Source of the DNA: Mycobacteroides chelonae
GTDB taxonomy: Bacteria; Actinomycetota; Actinomycetes; Mycobacteriales; Mycobacteriaceae
NCBI GenBank assembly: GCA_014204435.1
Contig: JACHLF010000001.1
Coordinates: 124,001-188,000, forward strand
DNA: 64,000 nt
Direction: 5' to 3'
Positions 45,143 to 54,359 of this stretch are shown one piece after another. A program made the translations under genes and the position numbers. The notes under the pieces were generated by a model, which saw only the letters and a list, made by a program, of their open reading frames with translations, had not been told where the DNA came from and did not search any database. Numbering within the stretch: the first letter of the stretch is position 1; each line of letters begins with the position of its first letter.

Positions 45143-46471
45143 ATGGAGCAGCTAGTGGCGCAGGAGCCCCCTCGTCGAGGACGGCCCCCGGTGTCCGGAT
45201 TGGCCGACAAACGGCGTCAGCAGATCGTCGATGCGGCCTTCGCGGCATTCACCGAGAACGGCTACGAACAGACCAGCATGTCCGACATCGCCACCCGGGC
45301 GGGTATGGGGCAGGGCACCGTCTACCGATATGTGGACAGCAAGCGCGAGGTTCTGGACCTGGTTTTCGACTACGGCGTGGAGCGGCTCGTCGACACGCTG
45401 GCGCTCGATGATTTTCTCGATGTCGTCAGTGGGACAGCCGGTATCGAAGAACGAAACGACATCATCATGGAGGGCGGCCGCCGCCTCTATGCGCTGGTGG
45501 ACCAGGAGCCCGCGCTGCTGAAGCTGCTGACCGTCCAGTCGGCCGCCGCCGACAAGGAACTCAAGCAGCGAGTCGTCGGCATCCAGTCGATGCTCGACTC
45601 GTACGTGCAGCGAGGTTTGGACAGCGGCCGCCGGGCCGGTTGGCTGGTGGGGGACGCGCAGAACCAGGCCCTGTTGGGCAGGCTCTTGCCGTCGCTGGTG
45701 CTGCCCGGCTTTCTGCTGGCCCAGAGCCGGCACGACAATCCCAGTACCCGAGAGCGTTTCGTGAGTGCGGCCTCGCTGATCGCGGAGAAGGGCATTTTGC
45801 GCGACGGGGTCATCGCGGACTCCGGCGCGGACAGCTCCGCGGTGGAAATCGTTGATTCCATGCATGTTCCGGTGCCGGTTGCCGCCGACCGCCGTAACGA
45901 ACTTCTTGACGCCGCGCTCGATTGCTTCCTGTCCGACGGCTATCACGCCGTCGGTGTGAATGAGATCGTCGAGCGGCTCGGTGTCAGCCATGGCACGTTC
46001 TACAACTACTACCAGAATAAGCGCGACCTACTCGATGCGTTGATGGTCCGGGAGTTCTCGGCGATGGAACCGGTTCTGTCGCGGCCAGTCGGCCGTCTCG
46101 ACGCGCGTCAGGCCATCGAACACGCCCTCGCGCACGGATTTCGAAACGCGCTGGAGGCGGTGGCCGCCCGGTTGCCCGCGCTGATCTTCGTGTGCACAGA
46201 GGCTGCCGGAGTGGATCCGGAGGCGTTGCAGTCGATTATCCAGTTCTTCCGCTTCGCGTCGGTGCGCAGTGAGCAGACCGTGTATTCGATGATCGGTGCC
46301 GACAGGATCGACCCGTCGATCGACACCGAGTTCCTGGGCCAGGCCTTTGTGTCCTTGCTGGTCGGTGGTGTCACGCTGATCGTCGATGACGACGGGCGGA
46401 CGGACCGCATCGACCAGTACGCCCGAGCCATCACGCAGTTTTTGCTCTATGGTCTGAACCCAGCGTCCTAG
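45143..46471 (+). CDS. Tandem TetR regulator: two TetR units in one chain
   Basis: A 442-residue protein, about twice a normal TetR. Unit 1 has its HTH at about 24-70 (RRQQIVDAAFAAFTENGYEQ, SMSDIATRAGMGQGTVYRYV). Unit 2 has a second full HTH starting near 250 (ADRRNELLDAALDCFLSDGY, VNEIVERLGVSHGTFYNYYQ), and each is followed by its own helical ligand domain. A single chain could thus act as a built-in dimer. ATG 45143 is used; GTG 45155 with GGAG six bases before it, and GTG 45092, are alternatives. Confidence 0.88.
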   Translation: MEQLVAQEPPRRGRPPVSGLADKRRQQIVDAAFAAFTENGYEQTSMSDIATRAGMGQGTVYRYVDSKREVLDLVFDYGVERLVDTLALDDFLDVVSGTAGIEERNDIIMEGGRRLYALVDQEPALLKLLTVQSAAADKELKQRVVGIQSMLDSYVQRGLDSGRRAGWLVGDAQNQALLGRLLPSLVLPGFLLAQSRHDNPSTRERFVSAASLIAEKGILRDGVIADSGADSSAVEIVDSMHVPVPVAADRRNELLDAALDCFLSDGYHAVGVNEIVERLGVSHGTFYNYYQNKRDLLDALMVREFSAMEPVLSRPVGRLDARQAIEHALAHGFRNALEAVAARLPALIFVCTEAAGVDPEALQSIIQFFRFASVRSEQTVYSMIGADRIDPSIDTEFLGQAFVSLLVGGVTLIVDDDGRTDRIDQYARAITQFLLYGLNPAS

Positions 46472-46544
46472 ATCAGCGCGGGAACGAAGGAGTACTCCCA
46501 TCGGCGAGCCAGTTGACAACGAGGTCAACGCAGCTCGAGCGGGT

Positions 46545-47894
46545 GTGCCGCTGCGCGCCAAGAGGGCGGCAGCGCTGGGAAAGGTTGTCGCCGGACACGC
46601 CGTACGTTCGGCGATAACAACGGCGATAAAGCCGATCTCCGCGGATGTGGCCGCGCGGCGGGACGCCGATATTCTGCGGTTCGCCGACGATCTGGTTGCC
46701 GTCGCAGGCTCGATGAAGGGTGCCGCACAGAAGCTGGGGCAGCTGTTGTCGGTCGTGGACGTGGGCATCACGTCCGCATCGGCTAGGGATGAGTTCACCG
46801 CACGGCTGGCACCCCTATTCGACAATGCCCCAAGGATTCCCGATGAGACGATGCATGCCTCGCTGGCGCGCGAGCTGGGCGACCTGAGAGCCCGGATCGT
46901 CAGCATCGATGTCGGTGTCATCGCCTCGGCCTCGATCGGACAGGTGTACCGGGGCCGTCTGGACGACGGGCGGACGGTCGCGATCAAGATTCAGTACCCG
47001 GACATCGCGTCCAAGGTCCGTGCGGATCTGAAGAATCTGCAACTGATTACCAGACTGGCGGCGAAGAAGATGCCGGCCAGCAATACCCAGGCCATCGTCG
47101 CGGAGGTGCAGCGGCAGATGATCAAGGAAGTGGATTACCGCACCGAGTTGGCGCATCACCAGCGGATCTTCGGTGTGTTCCGGGGGCATCCCGCCGTGCG
47201 CATTCCGGAACCGATTTCAGAGCTGTGTACCGAACACGTCCTGGTCACCGAGTACCTCGAGGGTGTGCCCTTCGACGCGCTCGCCGGCGAGGATCAGTCA
47301 GTACGCGACCGGGTGGGGGAGGCGATCTACCGCTTCTACTGCGGGGAGATGTATCAAACGGGCTTCTTCTGCGCCGATCCTCATCCCGGCAACATCATGC
47401 TGCTTTCCGACGGCCGGGTTGGTTTCGTCGACTTCGGGCTGTGCATGGATATGGACCCCGAGGACGCGGAGGTGCAGCGCAAGGTGTTTCGTGCGTTGCT
47501 GTCCGGAGATGACGACGCGGCATTCGAGCTGGCCGTGGCGGCGGGATTCCTGGCAGATCCGGACGTCATGGAGCGCAGCGCCGCCACCGAATACATCCGC
47601 GCGGTTAGTAGCTGGCATCTGACGGACGGAAGCGTGCGGATGACCCCGGATATCGCCAGGCGTTCGGTCGCCGACGCCGTCTTGCCCTCCTCCAAGTTCT
47701 ACGACGGTATTCGGAACCAGCGCCTGGTGGAGACGCACACGATGGCGCGGCGCACGGAGATGTGCGTGGCCGCATTGCTCGGCAAGCTCGGTGCCGAGGC
47801 GCCCTGGTCGGAGATCGCGCGCGAGTATCTCGGCCTGGCCGCGACCGCGACCGTTATGGGCGCAGACATAGAAAACTGGGCTCAACAGCGATAA
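46545..47894 (+). CDS. UbiB/AarF (ABC1/ADCK) family atypical kinase
   Basis: A 449-residue protein of the UbiB family of protein-kinase-like ATPases linked to lipid and quinone handling. The KxGQ motif is in AQKLGQLLS, the lysine strand in VAIKIQYPDIA, and DPHPGNIML and FVDFGLCMDMD hold the catalytic and metal residues. The first regular start is GTG 46545. The good ribosome site (GAAGGAG at about 46485) lies too far upstream for it and points instead to ATC 46500 in the same frame. Confidence 0.85.
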   Translation: MPLRAKRAAALGKVVAGHAVRSAITTAIKPISADVAARRDADILRFADDLVAVAGSMKGAAQKLGQLLSVVDVGITSASARDEFTARLAPLFDNAPRIPDETMHASLARELGDLRARIVSIDVGVIASASIGQVYRGRLDDGRTVAIKIQYPDIASKVRADLKNLQLITRLAAKKMPASNTQAIVAEVQRQMIKEVDYRTELAHHQRIFGVFRGHPAVRIPEPISELCTEHVLVTEYLEGVPFDALAGEDQSVRDRVGEAIYRFYCGEMYQTGFFCADPHPGNIMLLSDGRVGFVDFGLCMDMDPEDAEVQRKVFRALLSGDDDAAFELAVAAGFLADPDVMERSAATEYIRAVSSWHLTDGSVRMTPDIARRSVADAVLPSSKFYDGIRNQRLVETHTMARRTEMCVAALLGKLGAEAPWSEIAREYLGLAATATVMGADIENWAQQR

Positions 47895-47948
47895 CAGTGC
47901 ACTCGGTGTGCTCGGGAATGCCGTCTTGTATTTTTATGAATGGCATGT

Positions 47949-47966
47949 CAGTCTGTTAAACAACTG
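47949..47966. promoter_or_regulatory. CAGT-N10-ACTG imperfect palindrome before the esterase operon
   Basis: CAGTCTGTTAAACAACTG lies 30 bases before the esterase start, inside an A/T-rich gap (47895-47995). The outer arms are perfect and the centre TGTT-A-AACA is symmetric but shifted by one base. It could be an operator. Confidence 0.3.
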
Positions 47967-47995
47967 TCCACATTCGAGATCGCCGAGGAGCGCCG

Positions 47996-48997
47996 ATGAC
48001 GGCCAATGTGGTGCCGCTGCACCAGGAGCGTGTGGAACTCACCCGCTCAGACCGAGGGTCGCTGACAGTTCTGCTGCGATTGGGGCGGGTCGCGATCCGC
48101 CTCGTCGCCTATCCGGTGATTGCGTTGTGGGCGCGGTATCCACATTTGCCATGGCCGTATCGAGTAGTGGACCTTGTGGCCGTCGTACTCAGGCCCGTCC
48201 GTGGAGTGCGCCGCAGACGTGTGCGGCTCACCCACTGCCGGGCGGAGCTCATGTCGCCCGGCGATGGCCCATCACATGGCGCAATGCTCTACCTGCATGG
48301 CGGCGCGTTTGTCGTCGGAGGCCTGAATTCACATCGCAGGCTGGTTTCGCGCATCGTCATGACCGCCGGTGTCACGTCTCTTGCCGTCAACTATCGCAAG
48401 CTGCCGGGGCACCCGGTTTCGGCGGCCGTTGAGGATGCCCTCGACGGATTTCGGTTGCTCATCGACATGGGGTACCAACCCTCGCAGATCGCGATCGCCG
48501 GGGATTCCGCAGGCGGCTTCCTTGCCCTGATCACGAGTCTGATCGCGCAGCGTCGCGGCTACGGTTCGTCGGGTGCCCTGGTGTGTATTTCGCCTCTGGT
48601 ACAACGGGACCCGGCCGGCAAGCTGGTACTGGCCGCCCAATCCGACGACCCGCTGTTCCCGGAGGCGGCGTTGATCGCGATGGAACGCCTCATGCTCTCC
48701 GCCGAGACAGACCCGGCGGAACTCGCGGTTCTGGACAGTTTCGTGGAGGGCAACCGCGCCACTCTGGCCTGCCTGCCGCCGACGCTTCTTCAGGTGGGCA
48801 GTGACGAGATCCTGCGCCCCGACGCCGAATTCGCGGCCGCTCGGCTGGCCGAGGCCGGGGTGCCCGTCGAACTGCAGATATGGAGGAATCAGGTGCATGT
48901 CTTTCAGGTCGCCGCGGATGTACTCGTGGATGCGAGGGCTGCCGTTGGGGAGATCGCGGACTTCGTCCGGGCTCATGTCGGGCAGCCGGCGGCATGA
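47996..48997 (+). CDS. Alpha/beta hydrolase, hormone-sensitive-lipase family esterase
   Basis: A 333-residue esterase of the Lip type. The oxyanion motif HGGAFVVGG and the nucleophile elbow GDSAGG are clear. The acidic residue (VGSDEILRPDAEF) and histidine (QVHVFQV) complete the triad. AGGAG precedes ATG 47996. It leads an operon with SDR, two monooxygenases and an SRPBCC protein, overlapping the next gene by ATGA. Ester products of a Baeyer-Villiger step would be natural substrates. Confidence 0.9.
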   Translation: MTANVVPLHQERVELTRSDRGSLTVLLRLGRVAIRLVAYPVIALWARYPHLPWPYRVVDLVAVVLRPVRGVRRRRVRLTHCRAELMSPGDGPSHGAMLYLHGGAFVVGGLNSHRRLVSRIVMTAGVTSLAVNYRKLPGHPVSAAVEDALDGFRLLIDMGYQPSQIAIAGDSAGGFLALITSLIAQRRGYGSSGALVCISPLVQRDPAGKLVLAAQSDDPLFPEAALIAMERLMLSAETDPAELAVLDSFVEGNRATLACLPPTLLQVGSDEILRPDAEFAAARLAEAGVPVELQIWRNQVHVFQVAADVLVDARAAVGEIADFVRAHVGQPAA

Positions 48998-49851
48998 AGT
49001 TCACGCAGATTCAGACGCAGGGCGCCGTCGCCCTGGTGACGGGCGGAGCCCGGGGAATCGGACTTTCCATTGCCCGCCGACTCGCACGGATGGGAGCTTG
49101 GGTGGTCATTGCCGACCTGGATGGTAGTGCGGCCGTCGAAGCCGCACGTGAGGTCGGTTCGCGAGCGCGAGGTTTCGCGCTGGACGTGACCGAACTCGAC
49201 GAGTATTCACGGGTCGTGTCCGAAGTCGAGGAGTCTGTCGGTCCCATCGACATCGTGGTGAACAACGCGGGAATCATGCCCGTGGGCCCACTGCTGGAAG
49301 AGTCTCGTGGGGTGGCCGAGGCGACGATGCGGGTCAATTTCTGGAGCCACTACATCTCTTTCCAGGTGCTCGCGCCGCGGATGATCTCCCGGGGGAGAGG
49401 GCATTTCATCAACGTGACGTCGGCGGCCGGTGCCATTCACTCGCCCGGCCTAGCGAGTTATGTCGCCTCGAAGCATGCCGCCACCGGATTCGCGCGCAGC
49501 GCCCGCGAGGAGCTCGTGGGCACGGGCGTGACGATCTCGACCGTGATGCCGTCGGCGGTGCGCACACAACTGGTGGACGGCATCCCGTTCAAATGGTGGG
49601 AGAAACTGGGGATCATTCCGCCGGGATGGGTGGCACGCGATGCGGTGGCAACCTTACGGCGCAGGCCTGCAGTGGTGGGTTCTCCGCGGGGTACTGTCCT
49701 GGCGCTTCACCTGCAGCATCTGGTCCCGGAGTGGCTATGGCTGTTCGGTCGAAGAGTCGTGAACGCCGACAGAACGGTCGGGCCCGTGGACCGTCGAGCC
49801 CGCAGTGAGTACGACCGCCGTATCGATCGGCAGGTCGGGGCAGCAATATGA
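48994..49851 (+). CDS. Short-chain dehydrogenase/reductase of the monooxygenase operon
   Basis: A 285-residue SDR: TGGARGIG, VNNAGIMPVG, catalytic serine in VTSAAGA and Tyr-x-x-x-Lys in YVASKHAATG. Coupled on both sides by ATGA overlaps (48994 and 49848). It may turn an alcohol to the ketone used by the monooxygenases. Confidence 0.9.
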   Translation: MKFTQIQTQGAVALVTGGARGIGLSIARRLARMGAWVVIADLDGSAAVEAAREVGSRARGFALDVTELDEYSRVVSEVEESVGPIDIVVNNAGIMPVGPLLEESRGVAEATMRVNFWSHYISFQVLAPRMISRGRGHFINVTSAAGAIHSPGLASYVASKHAATGFARSAREELVGTGVTISTVMPSAVRTQLVDGIPFKWWEKLGIIPPGWVARDAVATLRRRPAVVGSPRGTVLALHLQHLVPEWLWLFGRRVVNADRTVGPVDRRARSEYDRRIDRQVGAAI

Positions 49852-51398
49852 GTGAGCCCCAGCACGAAACCGTCATCATCGGTGCGGGCATAGGTGGACT
49901 TGGCGCGGCCATCGGATTGAAGCGAGCCGGTCTCACCGACTTCGTCATCCTCGAGCGCTCGGCGGGGATCGGTGGTACCTGGTACAACAACCACTACCCC
50001 GATGTCGCAGTGGACGTTCCGGGGATTGTCTACCAGTTCTCCTTTGCGAAGAACCCGAACTGGTCGCGCACCTTCCCGAAGGGGCGTGAGGTACAGCAAT
50101 ACATTGCCGGGCTGGTGGATCAGTACCGTCTGAAGGACCATCTCCGGCTGAGGCACGAGGTCATGGAGCGGGTTTGGGACGAGGACAACCACCTGTGGCG
50201 ACTGACCCTGTCCGACGGCCGCCTCATCACGTCCCGGTTCGTCATCACCGCAGTCGGTGCCTTCGTCGAACCCAAGGTTCCCGATATCGCCGGTCTGGAA
50301 TCATTCGGTGGCAAGGTCATCCAGACCCAGAACTGGGACCATGATTTCGATCTGGCGGGCAAGAGAATCGCCGTAATCGGCACCGGAGCCACCTCGGTTC
50401 AGCTTATTCCGCAAATGGCGCGCGTCGCATCGCATCTGGATGTGTATCAACGCCGCGCCATCTGGGTCTTCGCCAAACCCGACTTCCCGATACCGCGTAT
50501 CGCACGGTGGGCACTGAAGTACATTCCGGGCTTGCAGTCGTTGATCCGTGGCGTCGCGGCGGCCGCGGTGGAAGTGGGCCTTGTCGCGATCACCGTGTAT
50601 GGCAGGCAGATTGCCCCGATAGCCCTCGTGCCCAACTGGGCATGTCGCGCCTTTTTGTTCAGCCAGGTCCGTGACCGAGAACTGCGTAAGAAGCTGACGC
50701 CCGAGTACGGCTTTGGATGCAAGCGCCCCAGTGTCTCGAACATCTACTACCGGACCTTCATCGAGCCGCACGTCGACCTGGTCATCGATCCTATCGCGGA
50801 GATCACGCCAACCGGTGTGCGTACCAGGGATGGTGTGCACCGCGCTGTCGATGTGCTCGTGCTTGCCACGGGATTCGAGATGTCGCAGAGCCCGGAGGTC
50901 TATCGCGCACGCCCTGTGAAGGGCCGCAATGGCTTCGACCTCGCCGACTACTACGAAAACAACCGTGCGCGGGCATATGAAGGCGTCACGATGCCCCAAT
51001 TACCCAACACCTTTATGGTGTTCGGGCCGTTCGCCTGGAGCGGCAGCTCCTGGCATGTGATGGTGGAGAACGCAACGCGTATCGCGGTGCGTGTGATCAC
51101 CGAGGCGCGCAAGCGTGGCGCCACGGCGTTCGCGGTGACCGAAGAGGCCAATAGTAGGTTCTTCGACTTCATCGCACCGAAGGCCGAATCTACCCTCATG
51201 CACGGTCGGGCTTGTGCCAACGCCAACTCGTACTACATCGACCGCCACGGCGACTTCTCATTCCTGCGTCCCACCACCGCATACCAGTCGACTCGAGCTA
51301 GTAAGCGTTTCCCGTTGGACGACTTCCGGTTTGATCGGCTGCCGGCGGCCGGAGGCGTTGTCCCCGTGCCGGAAACCGCTGCCACCCGGTCGAACTAG
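49848..51398 (+). CDS. Baeyer-Villiger-type flavin monooxygenase 1
   Basis: A 516-residue FAD/NADPH monooxygenase. FAD site GAGIGGLG, then GGTWYNNHYPDVAVDVPGIV, and the second Rossmann site GTGATSVQLIP are normal. The Baeyer-Villiger fingerprint FxGxxxHxxxW appears as FGGKVIQTQNW (153-163), with glutamine at the histidine place. It is related to EthA/MymA-like enzymes. Overlaps the SDR gene by ATGA. Confidence 0.9.
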   Translation: MSEPQHETVIIGAGIGGLGAAIGLKRAGLTDFVILERSAGIGGTWYNNHYPDVAVDVPGIVYQFSFAKNPNWSRTFPKGREVQQYIAGLVDQYRLKDHLRLRHEVMERVWDEDNHLWRLTLSDGRLITSRFVITAVGAFVEPKVPDIAGLESFGGKVIQTQNWDHDFDLAGKRIAVIGTGATSVQLIPQMARVASHLDVYQRRAIWVFAKPDFPIPRIARWALKYIPGLQSLIRGVAAAAVEVGLVAITVYGRQIAPIALVPNWACRAFLFSQVRDRELRKKLTPEYGFGCKRPSVSNIYYRTFIEPHVDLVIDPIAEITPTGVRTRDGVHRAVDVLVLATGFEMSQSPEVYRARPVKGRNGFDLADYYENNRARAYEGVTMPQLPNTFMVFGPFAWSGSSWHVMVENATRIAVRVITEARKRGATAFAVTEEANSRFFDFIAPKAESTLMHGRACANANSYYIDRHGDFSFLRPTTAYQSTRASKRFPLDDFRFDRLPAAGGVVPVPETAATRSN

Positions 51399-51436
51399 GT
51401 GTTCACCCTTGTGTTCAGTTTCAGTGAGGAGCTCTC

Positions 51437-53014
51437 ATGACGACATCAACCCCCGACCATCACGTGGTCGTGATCGGCTCGGGTGTCGGAGGCTTGTGCG
51501 CCGGTGTACGTCTCAAGCAAGCCGGGATCGAAGATTTCGTCATCGTCGATCGTGCGGTGGATCTGGGCGGGACGTGGCGGGACAATGTATACCCGGGTAT
51601 CGCGGTGGATATCCCGTCGGTGATCTATCAATACTCGTTCTTCCGTAATCCCCAGTGGTCCAGGGTGTTCGCACCGGGTCATGAGGTCCAGGCCTATCAC
51701 CAGCGTGTCGCGGCGAGCTTCGGTCTGTATTCGCACTTCCGGTTCGGTGTGGATGTCCGCAGTGAGGAATGGGATGAGGAGCGCCATCGCTGGCGGCTGA
51801 ACCTCGCCGACGGCTCGGTGATCACGGCACGTTTCGTGGTTTCGGCAATAGGCCCCTTCTTCGATCCGAAGCATCCTGGTATCAAGGGGATCGAGAGCTT
51901 CACGGGGACTCGGGTGACGCCGTCGCAGTGGCTTCCGGAGCATGATGTGCGGGGCAAGCGCGTGGCGGTCATAGGCACCGGCGCCACCGGTGTGCAGCTC
52001 TCCGGGGCGATCGCGGACGACACCGCATCACTGACGGTATTCCAGCGGACTCCGGTCTATTGCATACCCAAACCTGATTTTCGTATCCCGGCGATAGCCC
52101 AATGGGCACTGCGTATCCCGGGACTTTCCTCAGCGATCGAATGGGGGGCTCTGGTGGGCGGGAGCGCGGGGTTGTGGTTCCTTATCCACACTCCTGGCGC
52201 GGTGATGCGACCGCTGATGCGACAGTTCGACCGCGCCGGGAGGGCTCTGTACGGGGCCTATCTGCGCGTGGTGGTCAAGGACAGACGGGTTGCGAGAGAT
52301 CTTCTTCCCTCCTTCGGTCCGTTGGGGAATCGGCCGACGCTCAACTCTGACTTCCCGCGGGTGTTCAACAAACCGCATTGCTCCCTGATCACTACCCCGA
52401 TCGCAGAGGTGGTGCCCGAGGGAGTCCGGACCGTCGACGGAACGGTTCACGAGGCTGAATTTCTCATCACGGCAACGGGTTTTGATCTGTTCTCCGAGCC
52501 GGCCTCCTACAAACGAGGACGCGTGGTCGGCGCGCACGGCCGTGATCTTGGCGAATTCTTCGATTCCCACGGCATGCGGGCCTACGAAAGCGTCTCGATC
52601 ACCGGGTTTCCGAACCGCTGGATCATTGTCGGGCCATACTCCTGGACAGGTAACGGCGGCTGGCATGGGCTCGCCGATACCGCGGTCACCCACATCGTCC
52701 GTGCCATCTCGTTGGCGGGTGAACGTCGAGCCACGCGCATGGAGGTGCGGCAGGAAGCGCTGGACCGCTTCCACCAGCTTATGCTGCGCAACGGGCGGAA
52801 CTTGAAGTACTACTTCACCGAGCTCAATCACAATGTGCGTTCGTACTGGAAGAACGCCGATGACGATGTCCCGCTGTTGCGCCCCACCACCACCCTGCAG
52901 GCGCGACGTGCGGCCCGGAACTTCCCGGCCGAAGACTATGCCTACGAGCAGCATCCCGCGAGCGCTGATTTCACTGCAGCCGTGGAGCGTTCGCAGGAGA
53001 ACGTCTCACGGTGA
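51437..53014 (+). CDS. Baeyer-Villiger-type flavin monooxygenase 2
   Basis: A 525-residue paralogue of the gene before it. GSGVGGLCAG, GGTWRDNVYPGIAVDIPSVI and GTGATGVQLSG are seen. The fingerprint reads FTGTRVTPSQW (155-165), with threonine in place of the histidine. GAGGAG before ATG 51437 gives a strong start after a 38-base gap. Its stop overlaps the next gene by GTGA. Confidence 0.9.
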   Translation: MTTSTPDHHVVVIGSGVGGLCAGVRLKQAGIEDFVIVDRAVDLGGTWRDNVYPGIAVDIPSVIYQYSFFRNPQWSRVFAPGHEVQAYHQRVAASFGLYSHFRFGVDVRSEEWDEERHRWRLNLADGSVITARFVVSAIGPFFDPKHPGIKGIESFTGTRVTPSQWLPEHDVRGKRVAVIGTGATGVQLSGAIADDTASLTVFQRTPVYCIPKPDFRIPAIAQWALRIPGLSSAIEWGALVGGSAGLWFLIHTPGAVMRPLMRQFDRAGRALYGAYLRVVVKDRRVARDLLPSFGPLGNRPTLNSDFPRVFNKPHCSLITTPIAEVVPEGVRTVDGTVHEAEFLITATGFDLFSEPASYKRGRVVGAHGRDLGEFFDSHGMRAYESVSITGFPNRWIIVGPYSWTGNGGWHGLADTAVTHIVRAISLAGERRATRMEVRQEALDRFHQLMLRNGRNLKYYFTELNHNVRSYWKNADDDVPLLRPTTTLQARRAARNFPAEDYAYEQHPASADFTAAVERSQENVSR

Positions 53015-53550
53015 GCTGGCCGATGCTTGCGCCCAAGTGCCTGATCCCCGTGGCGGACGACACCGCGTTCGAATCGGCCGCCATCGTGCTGCGCACCTCC
53101 CATACCTTCCCGGTGCCCATCGGTCAGGTGTGGGCGGCGCTGGACAGTGATCACGCGTGGTCCTGGCTTCCGTTCGGTTGTGGCGTGCGGTACGACGAAT
53201 CGCAGCGTCGTGTCGGCATGGAACGCGAGATGGGCACGGTATCGGCGCCGTGCCGGTTTCTATGGATCCAGCGCGAGAGATTCTGGCGATACGAGCCGCC
53301 GCATCGCATCACCTACGGCGCGGTGGCGGGCACCTGGCCGCTGCTGAAGCTGTGGGCGGAGGACTACGTGCTCACCAGCGTCCCCGAGGGGTGTGTGCTG
53401 GAGTGGACCGTCGCGTTGACCCCGCGCTTTGTTTCGTGGCTACCGCTGCGATGGCTGCAGCCTCTTCTGCGCGCGGTCTTCGCGTGGGGGATACGGCCCG
53501 GACTGCGCTCGCTCATCGAACTGTTGGACAGCCCGAGTCAGACTCGCTAG
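53011..53550 (+). CDS. SRPBCC-family protein of the monooxygenase operon
   Basis: A 179-residue START-like protein (RTSHTFPVPIGQVWAALDSD, HRITYGAVAGTWPLLKLWAE). Start GTG 53011 overlaps the monooxygenase stop. Its stop TAG shares CTAG with the convergent gene. It may bind the operon's hydrophobic substrate. Confidence 0.82.
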   Translation: MSWPMLAPKCLIPVADDTAFESAAIVLRTSHTFPVPIGQVWAALDSDHAWSWLPFGCGVRYDESQRRVGMEREMGTVSAPCRFLWIQRERFWRYEPPHRITYGAVAGTWPLLKLWAEDYVLTSVPEGCVLEWTVALTPRFVSWLPLRWLQPLLRAVFAWGIRPGLRSLIELLDSPSQTR

Positions 53551-54356
53551 CGGCCCAGCACCCGGCGATTGGTCTCCACCCGTCGGGCATCTGGCCAAAT
53601 CGATGTGGCGGCAGGTGAATCACAGAACATCGGCGAATCCTGCCAGTCCATGTCGATCGCCCCAAGACCGGCCTGCTTGTGGATCATGCAGCTTGCGGTG
53701 AGCACCTTGCGGGTATCGAGGTCGACTTCCTCGGCGGTCATGGTCAACGTGATGATGTGGGTGTATCCGGCGGCGGTCGGCAGGTAGAAATCGAGGTCAC
53801 GGCTGGAAAAGGCGCCACTGTTGACCACGATGTACCCATCACCGCTGGGGTAGATGGCCTGCCCGAACATCTGCACCCGCTCGAAGTGGGTGGTCTTCTT
53901 TTCGGTCCGCCACACCGAAAACCGGGTGTTGACGGCACCATTCATGACGCGGGTGGAGATCGGGATGATCATCTCGTCACGGCCGTCACCGTCGATGTCT
54001 TGCAGACCGGCCGGTGCGGGGCTGGACGGCTCCAGCAGCTCGTTCACTTCTTGGAGCTTGTTGCCTGAGGCATCTTTGATGGTGACCCTGGCCGACAGCG
54101 GCGGATAGTCCGGTACGTCGTTGTTGGCGGGGTGTGGCCGCCAGTACTCGACATCGAAGGTGATCCCGGTGCCATCGGCTGCGGACAGGCGGCAATCCGT
54201 GTGTGGCCGGGGACTTTCCGGGACGATCACCGTGCTTTTGCTCGGGCAGGGTGGTAATGCCGCCCGTGCTACGGCCACCGGATGGACGGCTTGAGCCGAA
54301 GCCAGCACGGCGGCCGCGGCGATACCCGCGCCCAGACCACGCATGTGCCGTGTCAT
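53547..54356 (-). CDS. Secreted protein with FG-GAP-like calcium motif
   Basis: A 269-residue exported protein. The signal peptide is near 1-32 (GLGAGIAAAAVLASAQAVHP). The motif DIDGDGRDE is like the calcium loop of FG-GAP/VCBS repeats. Several cysteines (PPCPSK, TDCRLS, ASCMIH, MFCDSP) suggest disulfides. It follows the Mce-associated gene by three bases and probably ends the mce operon. Exact role unknown. Confidence 0.78.
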   Translation of the reverse strand: MTRHMRGLGAGIAAAAVLASAQAVHPVAVARAALPPCPSKSTVIVPESPRPHTDCRLSAADGTGITFDVEYWRPHPANNDVPDYPPLSARVTIKDASGNKLQEVNELLEPSSPAPAGLQDIDGDGRDEMIIPISTRVMNGAVNTRFSVWRTEKKTTHFERVQMFGQAIYPSGDGYIVVNSGAFSSRDLDFYLPTAAGYTHIITLTMTAEEVDLDTRKVLTASCMIHKQAGLGAIDMDWQDSPMFCDSPAATSIWPDARRVETNRRVLGR

Positions 54357-54359
54357 TGT

